Shown here: in pieces, positions 11,727 through 19,419 of the stretch
Layout of the letters: each line of letters starts with the position of its first letter
Numbering within the stretch: the first letter of the stretch is position 1
Source of the DNA: Desulfobulbus sp.
GTDB lineage: Bacteria > Desulfobacterota > Desulfobulbia > Desulfobulbales > Desulfobulbaceae
Assembly: GCA_031280615.1 (NCBI GenBank)
Contig: JAITGO010000018.1
Coordinates: 62,001-126,000 of the forward strand
Direction of reading: 5' to 3'
Length of the DNA stretch: 64,000 nt
The notes under the pieces: model-generated
What the model saw: the letters and a program-made list of their open reading frames with translations, nothing else
The model's database searches: none
What the model was told of the DNA's origin: nothing
Program-made: the position numbers and the translations under genes

Positions 11727-12527
11727 TCACCCCACAGCCTTAGCCACGATGGCGGCGTCGAAATAATTCAGGCCCATGCCGGCGTCCACCACCAGGCATT
11801 GACCGGTGATCCCCGAGGAGCGCGGCGACAGGAGGAAGGCGGCCGCATTGGCGGCTTCCTCGGTCTGCACCGCCCTTTTTCGCAAGGTGGCCTGCTCGGC
11901 AAAAAGATAGCTGTCGATATAGTTGGGGATGCCCGCCGAGGCCGAGGTTTTGAGCAGGCCGGGACAGACGGCATTGAAGCGGATCTCGGAAAAGGCGGCA
12001 AAGCTTTTGGCCAAAAAGCAGAGCGACGATTCCAGTGCTGCCTTGACCGGGGCCATGTAGCCGTAATTTTCGGCGGCCATTCGAGTGGTGGAGATCGAGA
12101 TGGTCACCAGCGAGGCCTGACGTGCCAATAATCCCTTGAAATGGTTGGCGATTGCGACGAAGGAGAAGCAGGAGATATCCATGGCCTGGAGAAAATCCCG
12201 CTTCAGGGTGGCGTGAAAAGGTTGCATCCCTTCCGAGTAATTGGCAAAGGCGATGGAGTGGACAATGCCGTCGAGCGGAGCTCCGATACGGGCGGCGATT
12301 TCGTCCCTCACCCGGACGATGTTGTCCTCGTTTTCGACATCGCAGCAGAAGACCGGGCTGTCGGGAAACAGCTTGGCAGCCGTGTCCGCCCGCTGCTCGC
12401 TGCGGACCACATGGACCACCTTGGCCCCGGCCCCGGCCAGCACCCGACCGATGGCGCAGGCCACCGACTTTTTGTTGGCCAGCCCGAACACCACGATCGT
12501 CTTGCCGGCAAGCTGGAGAAAATCCAT
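11727..12527 (-). CDS. FabI-like enoyl-ACP reductase (SDR)
   Basis: 266-residue SDR protein closest in layout to FabI, which reduces trans-2-enoyl-ACP. The FabI-type cofactor start [14 protein letters not shown] (residues 14-27) and the FabI catalytic spacing Y155-x6-K162 are present. By hand alignment to E. coli FabI, the second active-site tyrosine (Y146 there) is replaced by isoleucine 145. It directly abuts the FabZ-like gene with no gap. It may be a second-copy enzyme with altered specificity rather than the housekeeping FabI. Confidence 0.8.
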   Translation of the reverse strand: MDFLQLAGKTIVVFGLANKKSVACAIGRVLAGAGAKVVHVVRSEQRADTAAKLFPDSPVFCCDVENEDNIVRVRDEIAARIGAPLDGIVHSIAFANYSEGMQPFHATLKRDFLQAMDISCFSFVAIANHFKGLLARQASLVTISISTTRMAAENYGYMAPVKAALESSLCFLAKSFAAFSEIRFNAVCPGLLKTSASAGIPNYIDSYLFAEQATLRKRAVQTEEAANAAAFLLSPRSSGITGQCLVVDAGMGLNYFDAAIVAKAVG

Positions 12528-12977
12528 TCAGCCCCCCTTTTGGGCACAGGCAAATTCCACCTGGACCGCTATTTTTCCACCCACCCGGACCGAGCCTTTC
12601 ATCAGCCAGGCCGGCCCCAGACGTTCGATCAGGGTGGCGACAATTTCCAGGGTGTCGCCTGGCCGCACCTCCCGCTTGAATTTAGCACCCATGATCCGAG
12701 TCAGCACCGGCATCCCGCCCCCTGACATCGCCTCCTTGCCGCCCATCAATTCCCCGATCAGCAGGGCACCGGCCTGGAAGACCGCCTCGCAGAGGAGCAC
12801 GCCGGGCATCAACGGATAGCCGGGATAATGGCCTTCAAAGAGCGGTAGATCGGGACGGATGGTGGTTTCCGCCCGAATGGTCCCGTCGCCGATTTCAAGC
12901 ACCCGATCCAGCCAAAGAAAGGGCGGCCGATGCGGGATGCGGTCCAGGATGAAGGCATCGGCCGCCGGCTCCATCAC
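12528..12977 (-). CDS. FabZ-like 3-hydroxyacyl-ACP dehydratase
   Basis: Hot-dog-fold dehydratase, 149 residues, forming the trans-2-enoyl double bond on ACP-bound chains. IPHRPPFLWLDRV (residues 14-26) is the family start, H50 in FEGHYPG and E64 in CEAVFQ are the catalytic pair. The start overlaps the fabG-like stop by four bases and the stop abuts the FabI-like gene, so the three reductive-cycle enzymes form one translational block. Confidence 0.88.
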   Translation of the reverse strand: MMEPAADAFILDRIPHRPPFLWLDRVLEIGDGTIRAETTIRPDLPLFEGHYPGYPLMPGVLLCEAVFQAGALLIGELMGGKEAMSGGGMPVLTRIMGAKFKREVRPGDTLEIVATLIERLGPAWLMKGSVRVGGKIAVQVEFACAQKGG

Positions 12978-13714
12978 AGGCCTCCGGTCACTTCGAGCAC
13001 CGCGCCGTTGATGTAGGCGGCCCGGTCGCCGGCCAAAAAGAGCACTGCCTCCGCCACCTCGGCAGGGGTACCGAACCGGTTGGCCGGGACCATCTTCTTG
13101 TACTCCTTCACATGGGCCTCGGACAGATCGTCGAGCAGCTCGGTGGCGATGAAACCGGGCGAGACGCTATTGACCGTGATCTTGCGCTTGGCCACCTCCT
13201 TGGATAGCGATTTCATCAATCCGATCTGGCCGGCCTTGGAGGCCGCGTAATTGGCCTGCCCGGCAAATCCGAGCCGCCCCATGGGCGAGGTGATGAAAAC
13301 GATCCGGCCATATTTCTGCTTCAGCATCAGCGGCAACGCGAGTTTGGCCATGTTGAAGCCGCCGGTGAGGTTGACGTCGAGCACCCGTCGCCACTGCTCC
13401 TCGCCCATCATGGCCAGGACTGCGTCGCGGCGGATGCCGGCGTTGTTCACCAGGATATCGAGAGTATCCCACTCCGCTTCCAAGCCGGCGCAAAAGTCGG
13501 CCACGGCCGCGTAGTCGGCGACATCGAGCCGGATGAGCCGCAATTGCTCGCCATAGCGATCGTTGTCGCCAGCCATGGCCTCGGCCGCTTCGCGGTTGCC
13601 GCCATAGATGCCGGCCACCGTCGCCCCTCGAGCCAGCAGGGCCTCGGTAATCGCTCGGCCGATGCCGCGAGTGGCACCGGTGACAATTGCTTTTTTCCCT
13701 TCAAATTCGAGCAT
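12974..13714 (-). CDS. FabG-like 3-oxoacyl-ACP reductase
   Basis: Classical SDR, 246 residues, reducing 3-oxoacyl-ACP with NADPH. Cofactor loop TGATRGIG (12-19), NNAG (90-93), catalytic S143, Y156 and K160 (YAASK) are all present. The start at 13714 (MLEFEGKKAIVTG) is chosen because family members begin there; the frame extends 12 codons further without support. It overlaps the FabZ-like gene by four bases, and 60 bases separate it from the acyltransferase upstream. Confidence 0.9.
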   Translation of the reverse strand: MLEFEGKKAIVTGATRGIGRAITEALLARGATVAGIYGGNREAAEAMAGDNDRYGEQLRLIRLDVADYAAVADFCAGLEAEWDTLDILVNNAGIRRDAVLAMMGEEQWRRVLDVNLTGGFNMAKLALPLMLKQKYGRIVFITSPMGRLGFAGQANYAASKAGQIGLMKSLSKEVAKRKITVNSVSPGFIATELLDDLSEAHVKEYKKMVPANRFGTPAEVAEAVLFLAGDRAAYINGAVLEVTGGL

Positions 13715-13774
13715 GGATTCATTCAAAAAATTAAATCGGTTATATGTCACCCCGAAACAACACCTTGCCCATCG

Positions 13775-14887
13775 TCAATTCTTGCTCCGAGGCATACACA
13801 AGGGGAACGCAAAGCTCGTCCGATCGTTAAGCCAGCCTTCCTTCAAATGCAACGCTTTTTTCTCCACAAACAACCAGGAAAGCACGGCAAGGGTCAGCGT
13901 AACGGTGCTTGAATACAGCATCATCGCTGGTGCAGAAACACCGGGAATCAATGCGGCGATAGACTGTTGCACCGGAAAGGCATACACATAGATCCCATAG
14001 GAAAAATCACCCAACTCATTATATTTTCTAATGGTTCCCGAAGGAATGTATGCAAGGTACAAAATGCAGTAGCCGAGGACCAAGGCATAGCTGACAAAAA
14101 ATAGGTGCTTATTGAATAATGCTCCAACCAGCAGCAGCAGAAAAAACAGGAAAAAAAGAGCGTGGGATAAAGCGATCTTGTCGCGCAGGATGTAAAATGA
14201 TGCACCTGAAAAAAACATGTAAAAAAATTTCAAAAAGTATCCACCTGTATTGACCACCTTGAAATGGACCAAGAGCAACAGAATTCCGGAGACCGCCGCG
14301 CTCAGCACCAAAACAATCTTGAAGACCTTGACCTTGTTGGCCGGAATCAACCGCGCGATCGACCAAACGCACGCCAGGATTATGTACATTTTTACTTCGT
14401 ACGGCATGGTCCATAACGATCCGTTGACCGCATCCTTGAATGGATTGTTTTCGAAAACTCCGGGAAGAAGATGATTGACACCGGCTATCAAGGTCGAACT
14501 TTTGAGCAAATACTTGTAAATTTTCGCATCGGCCAGATAGGCTGTCGCGGGCTGGGTGGTGAAAAACAATCCCACGCCGAAAACGGACAACAGAACCACG
14601 ACAATGAGCGCAGGGTAGATCCGCAATATTCTCGCCCACGCGAATTGTTTCACGTTTTGTCTCGTCAAAAGGCTGGCGGTAACGAGGAAGCCACTGGTGA
14701 AGAAAAAGATATCGACCGCAACCCCGCCGAGGGACATCCCCACTAAATTGCCCAGCGGTTCCACAGCTTTCGAACCGAGTGCCAGTGGAAAACTGTGGCT
14801 CACCAAGACGGCAAGTGCCGCCGCAATTCTGATCAGATTGAAATTGTTGTCCCGGCCCCGGGTGTAGTCGGCAAGCCTCATACACAT
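13775..14887 (-). CDS. Acyltransferase 3 family membrane protein (OafA-like)
   Basis: Polytopic membrane protein, 370 residues with about ten hydrophobic segments. It matches the acyltransferase 3 family that O-acylates sugars or lipids: RGRDNNFNLIRIAAALAVLVSHS near residue 10 carries the conserved Arg and His, and DIFFFTSGFLVTASL lies near residue 58. It starts nine bases after the upstream FAD enzyme, so it is read with the cluster. Its codons are visibly AT-richer than the genes on both sides, suggesting later insertion. The substrate cannot be told; a surface polysaccharide is as likely as a cluster product. Confidence 0.85.
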   Translation of the reverse strand: MCMRLADYTRGRDNNFNLIRIAAALAVLVSHSFPLALGSKAVEPLGNLVGMSLGGVAVDIFFFTSGFLVTASLLTRQNVKQFAWARILRIYPALIVVVLLSVFGVGLFFTTQPATAYLADAKIYKYLLKSSTLIAGVNHLLPGVFENNPFKDAVNGSLWTMPYEVKMYIILACVWSIARLIPANKVKVFKIVLVLSAAVSGILLLLVHFKVVNTGGYFLKFFYMFFSGASFYILRDKIALSHALFFLFFLLLLVGALFNKHLFFVSYALVLGYCILYLAYIPSGTIRKYNELGDFSYGIYVYAFPVQQSIAALIPGVSAPAMMLYSSTVTLTLAVLSWLFVEKKALHLKEGWLNDRTSFAFPLCMPRSKN

Positions 14888-14896
14888 TCTTCCCCT

Positions 14897-16306
14897 TTAC
14901 CCCCGCAAATATCCGTCCACGTCGTTGGCCACGATCACCCCGTAATTGATCGCCCCCAGCCAACCGCTCATGATGATTCCCACCGAGCCGACATGGAACA
15001 ACCCGCCGATTTCCTTGTGCAGGGAGCGGGAAATATCGAGCCCTTCGAACTTAGTGCCGAACGAGGTGCCCTTGGTATGGAGAGTGTAGCGGTGAAAGGT
15101 GCGCGGCGTGGCCGATTCCACGGTGTCCACCTTGGTTCGGATGCCGGGGAGATATCGTTCCAGGTCGGCGAAGCAACGGGCGACCATCGCCTCCTTCGCC
15201 TCCCGATAGGCCGCCTGGTCGAGGCTGGCCCAGTCGTCGTAGTCGGCGTTCATCGAGGCGACAATGGTATGGTCCGGCGGGTTCTGGGGCCGGGTTTTCG
15301 GATAATAGAGGGAAAAGGTGCGGCTGCCGGTATCCATCCGCCGCATCTCCTCCGAGGAGAATTCCGCCGCCGTGGAGGTGAACAGCAGATCGCCGATATC
15401 GGGAATCGATTCCCCCTGGCGAATACCGAAATAGACCTGGCAGCTCGAATTGTTGACCCGTACCTGGCCGAACCGGCCGAGGAAATCGGCGGCGAACCGG
15501 TCCCGGCCCACGAGTCGGTCGATAGTGTTGGTGACCCCGGCATTGGAAACGACGGCCCGGGTCTTGATTTCCCGCCCCTGGACCGCCACTCCGGTGGTTC
15601 TGCCCTGTTCGACCAGGATACGGTCCACCTTAGCCCCAGTGCAGATATCGACACCCTTGGCCCGCAGTTCGTCGGCCATCAGGCCGATCAGCTTGTCGGT
15701 GCCGCCCTCGAAGGTATAGACCCCCCGGTTCATGAAATTGGAGAAGACGATGCCGTAGGTGATGGCCGGTTCGTCCAGGGTGGAACCGTTGGCATAGGTG
15801 ATCGGTTCCATCAAAAGCCGGTGGACGTCGCTGCGGCCGGGAAAAAAACGGGCGAATAGCTCTCTGGTGGTCAGGCGCCGGTCGTCGTAGAAATTCATTC
15901 CATCGACAGCGGCGAAAAATTCGGCGACCACCTCCGGGCGGATTCCGAAGCGCTCCTGCAAAATCCGGATGAAATCCTCCTTGCTGAAGGTGGTGCGCAG
16001 GGAGAATTGGGGATTGTCGAAAACGATGTGCTTCAGTTGGACGATGGAGTCGCGGATGGCCTTGCCCCAGTATTTCTTGCAGGTCTTGACCATGCCGTAG
16101 GGAAAGCCGTGCAGAGAGACGTCGAAGATGTGGCCGCCCCGCTTGAACCAGGTGGCAAGTCCCCCGAGCTGGATGTGGTGTTCCAGCAGCAGGACCGAAT
16201 GCCCGGCCGCGGCCAGCCGGTTGGCGCAGGTGAGGCCGCCGAGGCCCGAGCCGACCACAATGGCGTCATAGTGAGACCGCACCTGATCCAATGGTGTGTA
16301 CTGCAT
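14897..16306 (-). CDS. CrtI/phytoene-desaturase-like FAD oxidoreductase 1
   Basis: 469-residue flavoprotein of the amine-oxidase/phytoene desaturase/retinol saturase group. The N-terminal dinucleotide fold is [19 protein letters not shown] (about residues 14-32) with the acidic strand end VLLLEHH. The C-terminal FAD-contact region is near residue 445 ([17 protein letters not shown]). Relatives desaturate, isomerise or saturate polyenes and fatty chains. No carotenoid genes (crtB, crtE) accompany it; its partners are ACP and fatty-acid enzymes, so an acyl chain or hydrocarbon substrate is inferred. It shares the cluster with a second, divergent member. Confidence 0.82.
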   Translation of the reverse strand: MQYTPLDQVRSHYDAIVVGSGLGGLTCANRLAAAGHSVLLLEHHIQLGGLATWFKRGGHIFDVSLHGFPYGMVKTCKKYWGKAIRDSIVQLKHIVFDNPQFSLRTTFSKEDFIRILQERFGIRPEVVAEFFAAVDGMNFYDDRRLTTRELFARFFPGRSDVHRLLMEPITYANGSTLDEPAITYGIVFSNFMNRGVYTFEGGTDKLIGLMADELRAKGVDICTGAKVDRILVEQGRTTGVAVQGREIKTRAVVSNAGVTNTIDRLVGRDRFAADFLGRFGQVRVNNSSCQVYFGIRQGESIPDIGDLLFTSTAAEFSSEEMRRMDTGSRTFSLYYPKTRPQNPPDHTIVASMNADYDDWASLDQAAYREAKEAMVARCFADLERYLPGIRTKVDTVESATPRTFHRYTLHTKGTSFGTKFEGLDISRSLHKEIGGLFHVGSVGIIMSGWLGAINYGVIVANDVDGYLRG

Positions 16307-16384
16307 TGCGCTCCGTTGGGTGGATAGACGTGAAACCCGCGTTTTCAGGCCCGCCGCGCAAGACGGCCGGCATAGCCCCCGGGG

Positions 16385-17761
16385 CTATCGGAGAACGTGT
16401 TGGTTGACGATGGTGATTCCGCTCAGCATCGCCCCGACGATGCCGAGGTATCCCTGGTCGGTCCCGGCGATGAACAGGTTGCCCCAAGGGGTCACGCCGT
16501 CCCGGACCTTGATGCCGCTGCCATAAACCGCACCCTGGGCCTTGCGGGTGAACCGCTCGATGGTCACCGGGGTAAAACTGTCCTGATATACAATGGATGA
16601 GTGATAATTCCCAATGATTTCCTCGCTGGCGGCGATGGCTGCCCGGCTCCACCGCTCCTTGGCCGGACCGTAGGCCGCGGCGGCAAGGTTCTTCCACAAC
16701 GGATAGCTGGCCGCGTTGGTCACCCGGATCTGGGTCGATTCCTCCGGTACCAGACCTGAGAAATTGTCGGGAAAGCAGATTACCCCCCAGGAGGGGTCGA
16801 GGAAGTCGTCGGGACGTCGGTAGGCAAGCCGGGGTCCGCGGTGATAGAAGATGATGGTCCGGGCCGGGCCGAGCGAGGCCATGCTCGCACGGGGAACGAA
16901 CGAGATGGTTTCCATGAAACTCATCCGGCCGGCATATTGGACGCGGTCGCCTTCCCAGGCGGCAAGTCGCATGGTTTCCGGCATGCCGGCCGTGGACAGG
17001 ACCGTCTCGGCGGTCAGCTGTTCGCCGTTCTCCAGGCGCACGCCCACCACCCGGTCGCCGTCGGTTTCGACCGCCGCCACCGGGCTGCGGTAGCGGAGTT
17101 CGCCGCCGAACTCGCGGAACTGCCGCACCAGGAGATCGAGGAAGTCGCGCATGGTGCCGCCGGGCCGGAAAAACCCCTCCTCGAACACGGCCCGGAACAT
17201 GATCACAAACTGGCCGAGATCCATGTCGTGCTCCTCGGCATTGCCGTAAATCATCAGCGGCAAGAGGAGCATGTCGATCAGGAGCGGATGGCGCAGGTGT
17301 TCGGCGAGAAAGCCGCGGGTCGAGCGCCAGGGAACGGCGGCAAAGGGGTCGTAGGCCGCGATCGTCTGCCTGAGCAGCCGAAACCGGTCGATCGCCTCGG
17401 GAAACTCGCGCGCGATCGCCTCCTCCAGCACCGCGATGTCGTTGGTAAAATACAGCGAACGCCCGCCAAAGCGGATTTCCGAGCCGATCTGCTCGTGGAC
17501 TTCGAGGTGTTTGCGGGAAAGACGCAGCTGGCGGAACAGCCGGTTGAGCGGGGCCTGTTTGGCGCCGGGGGGAGCGAAGTTGGTCATGGCGTGCAACCCG
17601 GTTTCCAGGAGACGCCCTTGGCGAAGATAGTAGGAGTTGAGGCCGCCGGGGAGATTGTGTTGCTCGAGGATCAGCGTCTTGAGACCGAAACGGGCGGCCC
17701 TGATACCGGCCGCGATTCCCGACAAGCCGCCTCCGATGATGAGAAGCTGATACGCAGCCAT
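16385..17761 (-). CDS. CrtI/phytoene-desaturase-like FAD oxidoreductase 2
   Basis: 458-residue second flavoprotein of the same superfamily. The FAD fold LLIIGGGLSGIAAGIRAARFG is at residues 6-26, followed by EQHNLPGGLNSYY near residue 34, and the C-terminal motif GTDQGYLGIVGAMLSG is near residue 435. It is clearly divergent from the neighbouring FAD enzyme, so the two are not a recent duplication. It lies between the ACP gene (63-base gap) and the first FAD enzyme (78-base gap). The reaction is unknown; desaturation, isomerisation or saturation of an ACP-bound polyene is the working guess. Confidence 0.8.
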   Translation of the reverse strand: MAAYQLLIIGGGLSGIAAGIRAARFGLKTLILEQHNLPGGLNSYYLRQGRLLETGLHAMTNFAPPGAKQAPLNRLFRQLRLSRKHLEVHEQIGSEIRFGGRSLYFTNDIAVLEEAIAREFPEAIDRFRLLRQTIAAYDPFAAVPWRSTRGFLAEHLRHPLLIDMLLLPLMIYGNAEEHDMDLGQFVIMFRAVFEEGFFRPGGTMRDFLDLLVRQFREFGGELRYRSPVAAVETDGDRVVGVRLENGEQLTAETVLSTAGMPETMRLAAWEGDRVQYAGRMSFMETISFVPRASMASLGPARTIIFYHRGPRLAYRRPDDFLDPSWGVICFPDNFSGLVPEESTQIRVTNAASYPLWKNLAAAAYGPAKERWSRAAIAASEEIIGNYHSSIVYQDSFTPVTIERFTRKAQGAVYGSGIKVRDGVTPWGNLFIAGTDQGYLGIVGAMLSGITIVNQHVLR

Positions 17762-17824
17762 GGAGCGGGCATAAACGATGGGGAACGGGATTTCGTCAAG
17801 GCCCTGCGGCCCCGGCGAGACAAG

Positions 17825-18076
17825 TCAGACGTTTTGCAGTTTGGGTTCCAGGTAATCGATGCAACTGGCCAGGGTGGCGAGTTGCGGATATTCGTCTTCC
17901 GGGATTTGCAGTTTGTAGCGCTTGCGCAACTCCATGACGATATCGAGAAAATCCATGGAGTCGAGGTCCAGCTGGTCCCGCAGGGGAGCACCGGCATCAA
18001 GGCTGGCGAAATCGGCTTCTTCGTCAATATCGGCTATGATTTCAAGGAGAACGTCCTTGATCTCGTCACGGCTCAT
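17825..18076 (-). CDS. Acyl carrier protein
   Basis: 83-residue acidic four-helix carrier protein. The phosphopantetheine serine is S40 in the motif DLDSMDF, matching the usual DSLD/DSMDF site. Surrounding residues (LRDQLDLDSMDFLDIVMELRK) fit a type II ACP. Its place next to a ketosynthase and away from the usual fabD-fabG-acpP-fabF cluster marks it as a dedicated carrier for this pathway. Confidence 0.92.
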   Translation of the reverse strand: MSRDEIKDVLLEIIADIDEEADFASLDAGAPLRDQLDLDSMDFLDIVMELRKRYKLQIPEDEYPQLATLASCIDYLEPKLQNV

Positions 18077-18153
18077 GCTTCGGTTCCTTTATGTGAAATA
18101 ACAAATACGCAGACGTGCCCAGGCGCAAATGGGTAGGAATACCACAGCTTTCC

Positions 18154-19404
18154 TCAGTTTGCCACAAATCTCTCGACTATCACCACTGAATTTATCCCCA
18201 CCATGCCAAACGAATTGTTGAGGATGGCGTCCACCCGGTCGAGTTGTTTGGGGGTATTGGCCACCAGGCCGGGCAGATCGCATTCCGGGTCGAGATGGTC
18301 CAGGTTGATGGTGGGATGCACCTGGCGATCGGCAAAAGCGGGCAGATTGCCGGCCAGTTCGAGCACTCCCGCAGCCCCCATGGCATGACCGATGCTCGAC
18401 TTGGTGTTATTCACCCAGGTGTTGGCGCAGCCGGCAAAGGTTTCGCGCAGGGCGTTGCACTCCTCGATATCGCCCTGGCGGGTGCCGGTGGCATGGGTAT
18501 TGACAATGGTGATCTCCTCCGGCCGCAGGCCCGCGCGGGCCAGGGCTGCTTCCATGCATTGCCGCTGCCGGGGACCATAGGGCAGGACGAAATCCCGCGC
18601 ATCCGAATTCATGGCATAGCCGGTCAACTCACCGTAGATGGCGGCCCCGCGAACCAGGGCCCGGTCCAGGCGTTCCAAGGCGAAGACGCAGCCGCCTTCG
18701 GAAATGACGATGCCGTTGCGATCACGGTCAAAGGGCCGGCTCGCCTTGGTCGGATCCTGGTGTTCGGCCAGGGCACCTTGGGCGCGGAAGGAGGCAAAGA
18801 TGCCAAACGAACCGACGCACTCGGAAATGCCGCCGCACAGCGCCAGTTCGACCTCGCCCAGGCGGAGCATCTGCATTCCCTGGATCAGGGCGGCGTTGCC
18901 GGCGGCGCAGGCGGCGCCGATGGAGTAGTGCGGCCCGGTGATACCGAGATTCATGGTGATCTCGCCGGCCGGATTGTTCAGGACCGTACGGGGATTGTGG
19001 TGGTGGGTCCAATAGTCGACATCGTAGCCGTACTGGCCGATGTTGTAGACCTCGTTTTCCGTTTCCACCGTACCGTGCTCGGTCAGCCCGATATAGACGC
19101 CGGTGGCGGCGCGGTCATAGGTGGAAAAATCGATTTTCGCATCGGCCAGCGCCTCGTTGGCGCAGTACACGCCGATGCAGCCGGCCCGGGTACCCCGGTT
19201 GTTTTCCCGTTTCTTGCGGTAGCGGGTTTCGGCGAATCGGCAGATGCCGGCCGGATGCACGCCCATGTAGCGCAGGTCGATGGTGGAAATACCGCTGACC
19301 CCGGCCAGGAGATTGGCCCGGAATTCGGCCAGGTTGGCCGCCCCCGGCGCGGTCAGGCCCACGCCGGTGATCACGATTCGTTGGTGTTCTGGTAGTTGCA
19401 GCAT
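18154..19404 (-). CDS. FabF-type beta-ketoacyl-ACP synthase
   Basis: Chain-extending ketosynthase, 416 residues, condensing malonyl-ACP with a growing acyl-ACP. The Cys-His-His triad is complete: C166 (GAACAAGNAAL), H304 (NTHATGT) and H340 (SSIGHAMGAAG). N-terminal RIVITGVGLTAPG is standard. No partner chain-length factor or malonyltransferase is nearby, so malonyl-ACP probably comes from housekeeping FabD. The start is 15 bases after the alaS stop, making co-transcription with alaS likely. Confidence 0.9.
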   Translation of the reverse strand: MLQLPEHQRIVITGVGLTAPGAANLAEFRANLLAGVSGISTIDLRYMGVHPAGICRFAETRYRKKRENNRGTRAGCIGVYCANEALADAKIDFSTYDRAATGVYIGLTEHGTVETENEVYNIGQYGYDVDYWTHHHNPRTVLNNPAGEITMNLGITGPHYSIGAACAAGNAALIQGMQMLRLGEVELALCGGISECVGSFGIFASFRAQGALAEHQDPTKASRPFDRDRNGIVISEGGCVFALERLDRALVRGAAIYGELTGYAMNSDARDFVLPYGPRQRQCMEAALARAGLRPEEITIVNTHATGTRQGDIEECNALRETFAGCANTWVNNTKSSIGHAMGAAGVLELAGNLPAFADRQVHPTINLDHLDPECDLPGLVANTPKQLDRVDAILNNSFGMVGINSVVIVERFVAN

Positions 19405-19419
19405 GGCGAAATAAGCGGT

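Noticed and set aside
14897..17761. Calling the FAD enzymes carotenoid desaturases
   Set aside because: No other carotenoid genes are present and all neighbours are fatty-acid or ole enzymes.
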